A stretch of DNA of 64,000 bases from Gnetum montanum (lineage: Eukaryota > Streptophyta > Gnetopsida > Gnetales > Gnetaceae). The translations under genes and the position numbers were made by a program. The notes beneath the pieces were generated by a model that saw nothing but the letters and a program-made list of their open reading frames with translations, ran no database searches and was not told the origin of the DNA. Every line of letters begins with the position of its first letter. Position 1 is the stretch's first letter. Positions 12,301 through 23,540 of the stretch are shown here, in pieces. Location: positions 513,048 to 577,047 of the forward strand of contig MNCI01008374.1 in assembly GCA_015680685.1 (NCBI GenBank), written 5' to 3'.

Positions 12301-14322
12301 TTACCCCAATTAGGACCAAGTCTATTTGCACTAATTATTGGGGTAGAAGAAATGTGCATTTGTTTCGTAAAGAAATCTGGCATGCCTTGCAAAAGATCCT
12401 CACCTTGTTCTTCAGGAATTCCCACAATTCGAAGATTTTGAATTTTGTCACATTTTTCATTATCTCCATGCTTTTTCTTGATAACTACTTCTAAGCCTGA
12501 GTGAGCGAGTAGTTATTTTTGACTTGAGAATCCAACTTTGATTATAGAGTATCCATATTTGTCTGAACTTAAGTTGCTTCAACATTTGACAATGAATCTT
12601 TCAACTCTACAGTGGTTAGAATGGTTTGTACCTTTTTGACCATGACTTCAACCATGGATTTTAATTGCACAATCCTATATGTCATGGAGTTCAAAGTTGC
12701 AACCATGTTATTCCATTCCTCCCAAGAAATCATAAATCCTACCATTGAAACTTTACTTCTTGTACTTCCCCAAACTATTTGAAATGGAATACGTTGTTTT
12801 CTTGGCCTTGGCATGCAAAATGCCAAATCTCAAATTATTGAAATGCTGAAAGCTCAAAATAGATCTACAATCCACCAAATTGCTGAATTACGAAATTGCC
12901 AAATCACTGAAATCACATAATCACCAAATCACCGATAGTAAGATCTCATTCGTTCTCTACTAATTATGCATCACAAATGATAAGGAGTAGCAGCAAATAA
13001 ATAGTTTGCTTTTTAAAATCAATAAAATTGACTTTGTTTAGTATCATTTACAAAATGTAAGCATGCAAAGAACTAGTCAATTTGATTTTTGATTGTCACC
13101 CCTTCATATCAAAATCATCTCTATAAAAGAAATCCTCATTTACAAATTTGTATTAATCAAAATCATGGTAGTTACAAAGAAAAATTTTGCAAGATCATGG
13201 TTTGGAAATATGATTAGAAACAAATGGTTTTATATAGTGAACTGATTACGAGGCATAAAATGATAAGAAGCATAAAATGTCAGATGCACGATGGTCAGTT
13301 TCTTTTATAAATGTTAGCATACATAAATATATTTAATTGTAAAATGCAAAATTTGGAGATTGTGACAATCTAGCAAATAATGGAGGGTTTTGAAACATAT
13401 ATATTGTGGATAGAAACATTTAAGCAAGCGCTTGCTTATTTGTTGTCCCATCAAGTTGGGAACAATAGTCTGTCTATGTTATGTTGAAGTGTTTTTCTCT
13501 ACATAAAATGGTCAAAACCATAGATTATATATATATAAACATGTTTCTACTTACGAGTTTAGTTTGTGCAATGAAAGTTTTTGAGTCTAAAACCCTTCAT
13601 TTAAAAGGTGATATAAATTATACGGCAATACAATTAGGTAAAATTTACTTTAAGTTTTATATTAACGTCCTTACTAAAATACCCGGCTCCTTCGAATATG
13701 GGGCCTGCTAATATGCACAGATCCTTTGAAAGTTGTTTTTTGAGGTGGAGTATTCACAGTTCTTATCTCTGTAATTCCATTCGCTGCATTTTGGATATTC
13801 CGGAGGGCATTAGGAAAATTGGATGTGCTTTTGAGATCCTGATGGTTCATTCATACTTTATATCCGTCATGATATCGTTTTTTAATAGATTATTGACCTC
13901 CTTGCTATAGCCTTTTTTTTCTGTAGTGTCGTTTGAAAATTTTTTACCTGAATTTGAAAAAAAATCATTTGATAATCTAATTCAAGGTAAGATTCAAAGG
14001 TGTTTAAACTGTCTGTACTTTGTAATTTGCTGTTCTTCTTTGCTTGCATTTGGAAGAATTTTAAAGTTCATCTAATCGAGGACTCCAATGGATTTTATGT
14101 TTTCTCGATCTAGTTTGTCTCCTAATAAAGGTGTAATAAAGGTGAAATGGCAGAAAAGAACCTCATAACGTTAAGATGATGATGATAATGATAATGTATC
14201 AAGAAGAAACGATGTACTGTGGCAGATAAAGTTTGAGCATCTTTGTACCGTGGTTTGATGACGTTTTCATGTTTGTACAGGTTTTGGTTGATCACGAAGA
14301 TTTCTTGAAGGAGCTTCATTAG
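6338..14322 (+). CDS. GLX1: Lactoylglutathione lyase (glyoxalase I), two-domain plant type, 8 coding exons
   Basis: It isomerises the methylglyoxal-glutathione hemithioacetal to S-lactoylglutathione, the first step of methylglyoxal detoxification. Exons are 6338-6444, 6535-6659, 6751-6815, 6919-7131, 7254-7301, 7424-7531, 7645-7797 and 14281-14322. All introns are GT-AG, the phases agree, and the 861 nt give 286 residues (Arabidopsis At1g11840 has about 283). Two tandem glyoxalase domains are visible, joined near [12 protein letters not shown] (about residue 153). In the first domain His23, Glu74, His92 and Glu140 fit the metal ligands. The second lacks this full set, as is known for plant two-domain enzymes with one active site. 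No transit peptide or membrane segment is seen, so it is probably cytosolic. The last intron is 6,483 bp and full of retroelements; the last exon adds only [13 protein letters not shown] and a stop. Confidence 0.95.
7905..9290 (-). mobile_element. Ty3/gypsy protease-RT fragment inside GLX1 intron 7
   Basis: A degenerate pol fragment antisense to GLX1. Reading leftward on the minus strand it shows a retropepsin core ([10 protein letters not shown] near 9140, where DSGA is usual), the retropepsin end ([13 protein letters not shown] near 8905), the pre-RT linker (AFTWSYDEI near 8325; [12 protein letters not shown] near 8170), and RT motifs GGKWMVCID (near 8100), [17 protein letters not shown] and [22 protein letters not shown] (near 7950). 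It stops abruptly after the PCGT motif near 7905, before the catalytic YxDD. Stops and frameshifts interrupt it. No LTR pair is seen; an LTR-like palindromic patch at 9305-9370 may be a remnant. Confidence 0.85.
9400..12850 (-). mobile_element. Degenerate LINE (non-LTR retrotransposon) inside GLX1 intron 7
   Basis: A nearly full-length but decayed LINE antisense to GLX1. From its 5' side at the right: an ORF1 start at about 12796 ([11 protein letters not shown]), a helical region, then an RRM-like motif [14 protein letters not shown] (near 12420) with [10 protein letters not shown]. An APE-type endonuclease follows ([10 protein letters not shown] near 11980; [13 protein letters not shown] near 11870). 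The reverse transcriptase has [20 protein letters not shown] (near 10080) and [13 protein letters not shown] (near 9950), where FADD is usual, so the catalytic site is lost. The C-terminal part ([20 protein letters not shown]) reaches about 9600. Several stops and frameshifts show it is dead. Confidence 0.88.
10205..10420. repeat. 108-bp tandem duplication inside the LINE reverse transcriptase
   Basis: Two head-to-tail copies, 10205-10312 and 10313-10420, differ at only a few positions. The period is 108 bp, exactly 36 codons, so the frame is kept and a 36-residue block (starting CSYVDK and ending KLWTRL) appears twice. It arose after or late in the LINE's life. Confidence 0.9.
12851..14280 (+). 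other. 3' part of GLX1 intron 7 without recognised features
   Basis: AT-rich sequence between the LINE and the last GLX1 exon. I see no coding domain or repeat boundary. The intron ends with a good acceptor, TTTGTACAG at 14272-14280. Confidence 0.5.
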
Positions 14323-16450
14323 GGATTTGTATATTGGCAATGTAGAGCTATCTTATACACGGTGTATTTAGTATATTCCGTACCTTAGGCAGTCTGTTGG
14401 GTAATTTTATGTGGTATGCAGAAACTCTGAACACGTTGCAAAGATTTTAAATGATAAGTATTATAATGATAAAGATTGATTTGCCTGTGGTACATAAAAC
14501 AATAAGTTAATTATATAGAAATATCCTAGATATCTATATCTCCATAGGTAGTCATAGATTTTAAATGTAACTATTGGGATATTAAATTAAATGAGTAATT
14601 TGTAATAGTTTTAGAGTGAACCATATTATAAAAAGTTTTTGTCATGTGGAATGAAATATTCCTATTTCTAGTAAAGGGGACGAAGTATTGAGTTTTTTTA
14701 ATTATAAGAAAGATGTTTCTGTGTGTTAAATGGGTGGTTAAGCGCTTTAGTGATAATGAGGTATGAAAATTTCTTTTGGCAAAAGATTCATGGGTAGTGA
14801 TTGTTAGTTTGGTATTCATATTTCTAATTAAATATTTCCAAGAATTTCCATTTCAAGCTCAATTATCGTTAAACATATTTTAAAGGCTTGAAGTTTGTTC
14901 CTCGCTTTAGAGAATGATTTTGTGGCTTGATTTGGCATTTATATTTCTAATTAAATGTTTTTTCTATCTAAAGTTCAATTATCGTTAAACATATTTCAAA
15001 GGCTTGAAGCTTGTAACTCCCTTTAGAGTGTGATTTTGTCTTCGGAACTTGCATCAGAATAAACGTTGACGCTAAGCATATGAATCCTGAATTCTAGTGG
15101 GTTATACCGAAAGTGAAATCTAAAAAGAATCCAAAAAGTAATAGAATTAGTGAATGTAATGTTAATACTTGAATTTGAAAAAATTTTGATATAAAACAAG
15201 ATAATTTTTTAGTGTAAAATGTTGAATTCACTGTCTCGGTATTCAGTCATTAAATTTTGACACAAAAAGTAGAATCCAAAAGGCAATACAATTCGTGAAT
15301 GTAGGGGTTAATACTTGAATTTGGTAAAATTTTCATATAAAACAATAATTTTTAGTGTAAAAAGTAGAATCCATTAAATCAAACATTCAATCTAATTAAA
15401 TTTCAACACAAAAACAAACATTTTGTGTAATTAGTTTAATCTACAAAATTTAGCATTTGCATATGATAGGTTGAATTTCCAAATCTAGCATTTGCATATC
15501 CACCTTATCAAACGTGTTTTTAAGAATTTTATTATTTATTTATTTTGGTGTATTGGAACTTCAAATAATTTAACCATAGATATGTTCTAAGAAATATAGC
15601 CAATATAATACATCAGCAACATAATACGTAATCTGAAGAATTATAATGAGTGAAAACCTATCACCTAGCAAGATAGTGACCTAAGCAACATAATACATAA
15701 TCTGAAGAATTATAACGAGTGAAAACCTATCACCTAGCAAGATATTTACCTAACCACATGAACCACTTATTAATGGTAGTTTAAGAACATTAATAAAATT
15801 TAAATTACTACATATGCTTTGAATGAATTTTAATAAATGTTGAAATTAGCCATTGTATAATTAAAGTTAAATTTTTGTATTTGTTTTCTAATGTCTCAAA
15901 TGATAGTTTTAATTCATTTTTAAACTAACAAACATCCATTGTCTCTCTAATCCTTAAGAATTCAACTAAGAATATAGTTGAATCTTAGGGTGTTATTGAT
16001 ATTTTAGAAAGTTGAACAATAAATTGTTAATATTCTTGGTCTCATTAAGTATGCAAAATCTATTTCCACATCATTTGATTATTGCAAACATTTTTTTTTA
16101 AAATCAATCTTTTTAGTCAAAAGGAATTGTTATTACATATACCCAATTACATATTACAATCTTCATAACTTTTGTCATCATAAAGGATATTAATTTAAAA
16201 AGGGTTTGTAATTTGGAGTGATGGTAAGATGTTTTTCCACTAAATACTTAGACTCAACATAGTAGGATGAGGATTCACGCTTTGAGTGAAGATCCTTTGA
16301 GGAATATGTAGAAAAAAAAAATTAAAAACCAAACGAGCCACAAGCTCCAATGAATATTTTTACCTTTACTAAAGGAAATGATTATCAATGTACACAAATA
16401 GTTCATATGACAAATTTATCCTCATCCAAAGCTGCTTGACGTAAAGCAAT
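14323..16450. other. AT-rich intergenic region with local tandem repeats
   Basis: No gene is supported between the GLX1 stop and element C. Three local duplications are visible: about 122 bp (14819 and 14941), about 140 bp (around 15129 and 15267), and 69 bp (15616 and 15685). The bases just after 14322 should be the GLX1 3' UTR; an AATAA-containing stretch at about 14500 could be a polyadenylation signal, but this is weak. Confidence 0.5.
14819..15753. repeat. Cluster of three short tandem duplications
   Basis: The 122-bp unit (shared CAATTATCGTTAAACATATT) runs from 14819 to about 15055. The roughly 140-bp unit (shared TTAATACTTGAATTTG) covers about 15129-15400. The 69-bp unit (shared GTGAAAACCTATCACCTAGC) covers 15616-15753 and is nearly identical between copies, so it is the youngest. 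No coding role is seen. Confidence 0.7.
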
Positions 16451-17721
16451 TGATGAGTGGCGAGGTACCCCTACATTCGACTATACGAATGTGAGCATTC
16501 ACGCACGATCCGGTCGAACTCTGTAGACAGACTAGTTGTGATATCTAGATAGTTACTCATTGATTGCAGTTCGCTGTCTTCCCACCTGGACTAGTATTTA
16601 CTTGTCACATATGGTTTAGTCCAGAGTGAGGTGTATGATGTGTTTGCTATCACTATGCTACTCCTAGGGACAATGGAAAATAACTTTGTTTTAAGGTAAG
16701 AGGGAAAGGGAGAAGAGAATCTAAGCTAACCTAAGTGTGATGAGCAATCGTCCTTAATCATCTATACACATCTTGGACCTCATGTACTACTACTGGGATT
16801 ACCAAGTGCATGTCCTAGGTATGCTACCGGGATACCAAGTAGTCACACTTAAATGCTCGTGATTAAGTCATACTCATTTCGTGTGTAATGATAGGGATAG
16901 GAAATGAGGGTAGAGATACTAATTAAGAAAGCGATAAATAACAATAACATTAAGCAATTAAAACTAAGTGAATGCTGCAATGATGAAGTAATCTCGATCT
17001 TTATTGCTGGTCATGTGCATGTCCAAGTACGTCACACTCGAATAAAGGTTCCGTACAATTACAATCATCACACTGCAGCCATGCACTGAGGAAAGGGTTG
17101 AGAGGAATTGCAACTGACAAAGGGATCCTACTCTAACTATAACAACGTTGCCCTGACGTTGTCCGACACCCCAAGGAATTCACGAAGATCCAATGGATCT
17201 GGGGCAGAAGACCTGGGGAATACGCCTCAAGCAAGCAAGCATCTCACAAGTGAGTGCAAGCAGCAACATAGCTTCTTAACGTATATGACCACGCACCTCA
17301 TGGAGGGTAAACAACTCCAAAACAAGGACCAAGCAAACAAGCACACACACACAACCTTGTAGACCACATCGATGGTAGGGGAGACGATGCACCTACAAGG
17401 GAAGGTGCCTCACCCCCAGACCCCTCACGATTTGGTACAAGGTGCGGCTTGGCACCGCACCAAAACTATCCAGTCTTGGCTNTCCATGGCCCCCGAACCA
17501 TGGGGAGAGCCCAAGAGAACCACCATCTGGGACATCTCTCACACTAACACTAACTTTTCCTATCACTTTCTCGTGCATCCCATTGTGTATTTATATGCTC
17601 ACATAGGAACCACAATATCGTGTATCCGATATCGCTAGTGAGGTCGCGATATCGCGTACCCGATATCGAGGATCCGATATTGAGGGTCTGATATCAGAGC
17701 CTGACAAATCATGGTTCATCA
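16451..17721 (-). repeat. 3' LTR of element C, interrupted by solo LTR D
   Basis: It starts TGATGAGTGGCGAGG and ends GGTTCATCA, matching the right LTR at 24774-25482. Without the nested LTR and its duplication it is about 860 bp. In sense orientation it has GATATC-type palindromes (17610-17700) followed by a TATA box (ATATAAATAC, 17588-17597), as in the other LTRs of this family. Confidence 0.9.
17138..17543 (-). repeat. Solo LTR D (family of element Z) nested in the LTR of element C
   Basis: This copy matches the LTR at 4865-5388 from its first bases (TATAACAACG, TG mutated to TA) to its end CATCTCTCACA. It is flanked by the direct repeat CTAAC (17133-17137 and 17544-17548), proving insertion followed by LTR-LTR recombination. 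A single N at 17482 hides about 180 bp present in the other copy. Confidence 0.9.
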
Positions 17722-17735
17722 TACCCCCACGACTG
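17722..17735 (-). other. Polypurine tract of element C
   Basis: On the minus strand GTCGTGGGGGTA directly precedes the LTR start. The related elements have TCATGAGGGCA (A, 38650-38660) and TCATGAGGGTA (E, 45326-45336) at the same place. Confidence 0.7.
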
Positions 17736-17909
17736 CATGCAAACTCGTCCTCGAGTTGAACAAAATGAGAACAAGCCTCATTGATTACACAGTGAATAGG
17801 TATGAGATTATTGATTGACTAAGAATTTATTCATGTTGCAGTGAAGGATTACATACAAAAAATTGGGACACGAACATAAAATTACAAAAGTACAAAACTT
17901 TGTTGAAAC

Positions 17910-20664
17910 TCATGTGGTTCCAGGTGGCAGCGGTTCCTCCTTGGGTCGCTTCCCCTTATCTTGTGCTCTAGTTTTTGGAATTTTATGGCTCTGAAGGAGT
18001 GCCTAAAGCTTTTCCTCTTCAGTTTGGGGTTCCTGTGCCGTCCATGCTGATGCTCCAATGTTTGATGGAGTTAACACCTCCCATGGACACAGCAGTTGCA
18101 GGAACATTTGATTTGCTTTGACATACCAGGCCGCAAACATCCGTCGTTCCTCCTTGTAGGCTTTGGCTTTATCCTTGTACTCCTAGTAATCTGTAAACTG
18201 TCGAGACATCTTTTTGTCCCTGGTAGCTAGTTTTGACCACCTCTAACTCAAAATTTTCCACTTCTAACTTCTACAACATCTTCTTGTGCTCCGCAAATTC
18301 TGTTTCATACTTTGCGTAGGTAGTAGCTACTTGCTTCTCCAACTCTATTCTCGGGCATCCTGCTATTAACATGGCTAAATTGACATATCGTAGGTTTGCC
18401 AATTCCATGTTCTCCATAAGATCTTGTATCTGCAGGTCCCGGCTTTTGAGCTCTGCTTGGTGGACGAATGCATAGGTGTCTAGTATGACCCGCCAATCAA
18501 CGTGTTAAGCACTAAAGGTGTTAATGTGGACCTTGGCCATATGGATCTCTTTTTCAATGACTTTCTTATACATCCCCACTTGATCTCTGAAGTGCTCCTT
18601 CAGTTTCTCATGTCGCTTGGCCTTGTTTTTCCACGCGCTTATTTCAATTGCCGTCTTTTGATGGATTGCGAGTATCTCCTCCATTGAGAGGGTTCAATTC
18701 TCTTTGGCCAAGCAATTCATGTCTTAGTTGACCATGACTAACTATTCTTGTAATCGCTGAAAATTCTCTTTGAGAACATTCTTTTGTTTCTCCACAGTGG
18801 TCAATCAAAGTTTGTCTATGGTAAGCTATTTATTCTCTTCTTCCAAGGCTTTGAGTGCTTTGGCATGCGCATATGTCTGTGCTTGTGCCTTGGAAGCATC
18901 CCAATCAGCCTTCTCTTACTCTTTTGCCACTCTTTTATTGTCTGCCAATAATTTAGTGAGTTGCTCTATCCTAAAAGATTCTAACTGGCCTGCGGGGATG
19001 AATTGAGATGGATCCCGTTGTGTAGCTTGTAGGGTGACGAGCCTTTCCTGGAGTCTTTTCAACTCCGCCTCTGCATGCTCGACCCTAAACTCTACCATGA
19101 CTAGCTTCCCTTTGGTGAAGATGAGGTCTGATTGAGTTGTTGTGACATCTTGCGAGATGTCAAACAAGGACGTCATCACTTGTCCTATCTACAACAACCG
19201 ATCAAGAACATCCTCATGTTCCGTAGGAGTCATTGAGGGACCGACGAAAGTTTGAGCATCACGTGCTCTTGTGAAATCCACTGGTGCCACAACAGGGACA
19301 TTAAAGGACTCTTTTATGTGGTCCATGACCACTTCTGCGGCTCCTGCTGCATCTTGGTGCTACATGACCACGACTGTGGCACCTTCACCCATTTCCAATT
19401 GCACCTAAAAGGATGCAGCGTTTCCCGAGATCTATTGTGACCAGTGTGTCTTCCTTCCTCTTGTTTGGATGGACACTTTGCCTCGTGCGCGATCTATGGA
19501 AACCGTGGGTCATATAGCATTGTCGATGACCCGAAAGAGATTGGTATCATCATGACTTTCCTAACTGACTAGCCCAACGATAGCCCTAAGATGGCTCATC
19601 GACGGTCGATAATCCTGCGGCGGTGGTGGCGGTTGGTCTCTCTGGCCTGTGCTAGGCCTTGTGCTTGGGAGTTTGCTAGGCCCTACAGTTTGAGTTGTCG
19701 TGGGCCCCACCATCTATTCTTGTTCAGGCTCCAATGTCTCACCATCACTTTTCCTTGGGGCTGGTGGCTTCAGCAATTCAGCAAATGAAGCATTTTGGGC
19801 TCTTCTGGGGACATCATTGGTGTACCCTAGAATTCCAACACGCCAGCATAGCTTCCTAATAAAACAGGGAAAGGGCAATGTGAATTTCCCTGTCTTGTGT
19901 TCCTCAAATCACCTCAAAATCTCTGTGAGATACAGATGGGGTAGGTTGGCATTTACCCTGCCCATCAATATCGCACTTCCTCTGGCCGCATATGTTGAGA
20001 TTCTGTTTAATCCTTTCGTGAGGAAGATATGATAAGTACCAATCTTAAAATAGATCTTTTCCTCCAAAGTCAACTCTCCATACACCTTGTCTTCCTTGCC
20101 ATATGTCCTTTTCAACCAGATTTTTTGTGCATCAACATCGGAGCAAGTGGGCAAGTGAGCAACGTTTGGCCCTATATTTGGGAGATTCAACACTTCCAAA
20201 ATGGCCTTGGCAGAGAAATCTACAGAAACACCACCAATATCAACTGTGGTGCCCTCTTCTTTATTGTGCCAAAATTGGTACATCTCTCCCAGGTACCAGG
20301 CACCATTTTCAGAAAGGGTAGGGCATAATGGGGACCCTTTGAGTTAGTCCCTAACTACTTTAGGAGCGAACTTCGTGGAAGGTCCAAATTTGAGTTCCAC
20401 GATCATGGTCGCTAACGTGGACATTTCATGGATCACCTAAACACATTATGGGAACAACGTGAGATGTTGTCCTTGTTCAGGTGCTTCAGTAGCTCCTCTT
20501 TCAGCCTGTCCCAATTGTACAGTAACATGAGGCTCTTGATGGATGCTAAATTATTGTGCTTTCTATTCTACATGTTCCTCGGGAGATGCTTGGCCTCTGG
20601 CTCTCCTTGGTCGTTTGGACTCACCTTGAGAGGGTTCTCCTTGCTATCCACATTTAGGGGCCAT
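17910..20664 (-). pseudogene. Second gene of element C: conserved N-terminal domain plus long coiled coil (decayed)
   Basis: About 2,755 nt, originally about 915 residues, now with scattered stops. The start is the ATG at 20662-20664, directly after a splice acceptor; the stop at 17910-17912 is matched by element E. The first 120 residues or so are charged. A conserved globular domain follows (YQFWHNKEEGTTVDIGG near 20275; FKIGTYHIF; GLNRISTYAARG; open over 19909-20283). The C-terminal half is rich in K, E, L and Q with heptad-like spacing (18916-19179), predicting a long coiled coil. The globular part loosely resembles the plant transposon-protein domain in extra ORFs of Athila-type elements (inference). 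It is not a protease, RT or integrase. The copy in E is highly similar, with mostly conservative changes. Confidence 0.7.
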
Positions 20665-20908
20665 CTGCAATCACACGGGGCCATCCATTAGTAAGGTTGC
20701 TTACAAAGTTTGATTTATACCTTACTTCTTGCCTTTAATGAATTCGTTTCTTGTTTCGTGTGACCCAGAGTTAGGAAATTTTATAAAAATGTCCCCTAAA
20801 AGTTTTGATATTGGGCCTAATTCGATTATGTGGTTCCACAAATTAATTCCCTTGGTATGAGTGAAAGTTGATTTGGCAACGTGTTTAACAGTTTTTACAG
20901 TTCTTTAC
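20665..20908 (-). other. Predicted leader intron of the second gene in element C
   Basis: On the minus strand the donor is AAAGG/GTAAAG at 20908 and the acceptor GATTGCAG ends at 20665, immediately before the ATG. Element E has the same arrangement with a better donor, AAAG/GTAAGA at 61836, and the acceptor GATTACAG. Conservation of both sites between the copies supports a real intron. Confidence 0.6.
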
Positions 20909-22601
20909 CCTTTATGATATCCTTCGGGTGACAATGAATTTTGAAAAATTATGTGCGACTTGGAGTGTACCCTTCCCCCACAACTAAGTTGAGCACTTCA
21001 GGTTCAGACGGGTTCAATCAGAATGGGAATCGAAGTGTTAACGAATAAGTTATGGATGCTGGAATGAGAGGTGTGCAAGTTAGCAAGCTCATGGAGAAAA
21101 ATTTGAACAACTCCCCTCGCGTGAATAGTGTAAAATGATGTTGACATGCACAAGGGGCCCATATATATAGTTTTTTTATTGACATGATATCGTGTACCCG
21201 ATAGTGTGGACTCGATATCAGGTACCTGATATCACATCAAACCCGATATTGTGGCCCATTGAAAATAAGGTACTTAGTAAAATTAATGAATTTCTAAATT
21301 TCCAAGGCATGAAGGATTCGAGGTTAATTGGAAAGGTGTAGGGTAACATTAAATAGACCGGGAGGCACAAAAGATATAATGGGGTGGAATTTGACAAGGA
21401 AATTCTTGAATGGAATGAGGAAAAAGGACATGAGATGGTATATAGGAACATTTGAACTTAGAAGGATGATAGAGGAAAGAATAGATTTGGCAATGAAGTA
21501 CTCAAAGGGTATAAAATCATGTGGTGGTATGCAACAAGTACAAATTACAAAAGTCATGCAAGTGGATCCTCCCCAAAGCAGGTTCCTACCTATGATGCCC
21601 TTACGTAACCACACCTTAAAATGTCTGTAGGCACGAGAAGGGTTAAATGTAATCCACACCAGTTCCACAAAACACACACATGTAGATACCACCATGATGA
21701 GGTATGAATTCAATGCTATACAAGACATGAATCACAAATACATGAACAACGAGATGAGGCGAATTATAGAAGAGTTTGCAGAGATTAGGACATGAGGTAG
21801 CTGACCCAGGGCATAATGAATCCTAAGTGTAGGGAATGATTAATGTGTCATTAGCCTATTGCTCCAAACTCAAGACCAAGTCCATTCCTCCAATCAGTGG
21901 CATCGCATTGTTTCATCCAGTGATGGACAATCATAAGAGTACCATGACAACAAGGCGTGCGATCACTTGGAGTTTCATTCAAGGGAGGAGTAATTCGGAA
22001 TTGCTTTGCGGCACTTTTTGTCTTAATCTTCTCTTTTTTTTGACATGTAATTTAGAGAAGCCACCTACCTTCAGGCATGGGTGCATGCCTTTCCAGTGGG
22101 ACCCCCTACAATAGCATTGGTTTTCTTGAGTGAGTGCCTTTATTACTCTTACTCCCATTTTTCGTTAGATCTACAAGGATTGTAGTACACCTAGGCTACA
22201 TGGTAACTCCTACAGATGTCACCAAAGAGAATTCACAAGTCCCCTTGATGTCACACCCTGGCCATTCCCTCTTGGTCCATCCTTCTTTACTCTAGGTATA
22301 ATGAGCTCAAAGTTACTTTAAGTTTTAATGATGTCAAGAATATCATCGTACCCATAGTAGAACCTCTTATTAATAGAATGGTTTGGTGGATGTGGTAGGC
22401 TCGTTGTCCAAGTAATTAGTCACCTGAGACTTGATAGCATAGAAAAACACGTCAACCAACAAGTCACATGAGTGCTTTATTCATAGATGAGATTACTCAT
22501 AAAAAGATAAAAAGATAAAACAAAAAATTGAAAGATGAAAAACTGGAAAACAAAAAATTGTAAAATTGAAGAAAATGAAAAACATTTATTAATTCTGTTT
22601 G
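20909..22601 (-). other. Noncoding spacer between gag and the second gene in element C
   Basis: No sustained reading frame. It shares blocks with element E (61840-63597) and element A (36600-37720): a stretch around AAGGGGACTTGT (22235-22245 here; near 36962 in A), CATGCCTGAAGGT (near 22075; near 37222 in A) and a block around TTATGCAAGGGCAT. Conservation of noncoding sequence in three insertions suggests a function in the element's life cycle, such as packaging or RNA processing. Confidence 0.5.
21161..21253 (-). promoter_or_regulatory. Internal promoter-like block of element C
   Basis: In sense (minus) order there are GATATC-type imperfect palindromes (21253 to 21186), then a TATA box CTATATATAT (21170-21161). 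The second gene's ATG lies about 500 bp downstream, across the leader intron. The palindromes-then-TATA layout is that seen in the family's LTRs, and element E has it at 62091-62176. Promoter activity is inferred. Confidence 0.55.
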
Positions 22602-23540
22602 TTAGAGTGGGGGATATCCTCTATAACTAAACTTTTGATCATAGCGAGAATTAATAAATGGAAGGGTTGGATCCATGCATTTCAGAAATATTGGGACTTG
22701 GTCATATCTAAACCATCAGCTGTCTTTTGATGTGGTGGTTGCAATGTACCCAAATTAGGGTGCACACACTGTATTAAAGTTGACATAGTGGGGCAAGTTA
22801 GAAGATGTGGTTAATTGATATGGAGTTGACCCACTATGGCACCCTTAACCATAAGGTGGTATGCAAGGATCGATATGTCTCCCTACGTGATTATATTCAT
22901 TGGGCCGCATAGTTGTTGGAGTGTTGATTGGTGGCCTGGATAAGATAACATAAGGTGTTGAGTTCGAGGAGAAGGATGCACTACAGCATTGGGCTTGTGC
23001 TGAGTTAGTGGATGTAGTGGGTTTGGAACCGTACTGTCCCTTTCTATGGTCATGTCTAAAGAAGGGACACCTTTGACGCTTTGGAAGATTCCCACTGCGG
23101 TTGATAGTAGTAGCACAAGTAACGTTTGTGCATTGGTGTTGTGGTGCAAAACCTTTTAGAATAACTGGAGGCAATGCAGAAGGAGGTGAAGGATGAGAAT
23201 ATTAAGGGTGAGGAGAAGTGTAAGGCACATGAGGTTGTGATCTTGTTGGAAAGGATGCGGGCTTATAGTAATTAGGAAATTAATAACAATGTGGTGAGAT
23301 AGAAGATGTTGACCCGATTGGGGAAACAAGATGTTGAACCTGATAGGCACTTAGGTTCAGATGATATGAAGGGTGTGACTAGTTTGAGGGTGGCCTCCTC
23401 TACGACTGGGATTTTTGCCACTGTGATTGAACACAGTATTTTTGTATGAACTCTGGATGTAGCATTCTTCCCCAATGCTCATGTAAATGTGACATGATTG
23501 GACATTGACCTTTGGGGTGATCGTACAGGCAAATGTTATA
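22602..23540 (-). pseudogene. 3' part of element C gag, decayed
   Basis: This continues the gag frame beyond the premature stop at 23541. It has a knuckle-like motif (C..YDHPKGQC near 23515), a proline- and histidine-rich region, and TCATTINRSGN followed by PKRQRCPFFRHDHRKGQ (near 23050), which matches the TCATNI and PKPQKRPFWRK stretch in element A (36125-36215). The ending GYPP-L then stop at 22602-22604 matches the gag end of element E (GYPPF then stop at 63598-63600). Internal stops are present. Confidence 0.65.

Noticed and set aside
21324-21728. 134-residue minus-strand frame in the spacer of element C
   Set aside because: Hydrophobic, but not kept in frame in element E (62271-62546) or A (37629-37970), although the DNA is homologous. 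Conserved DNA rather than a conserved protein.
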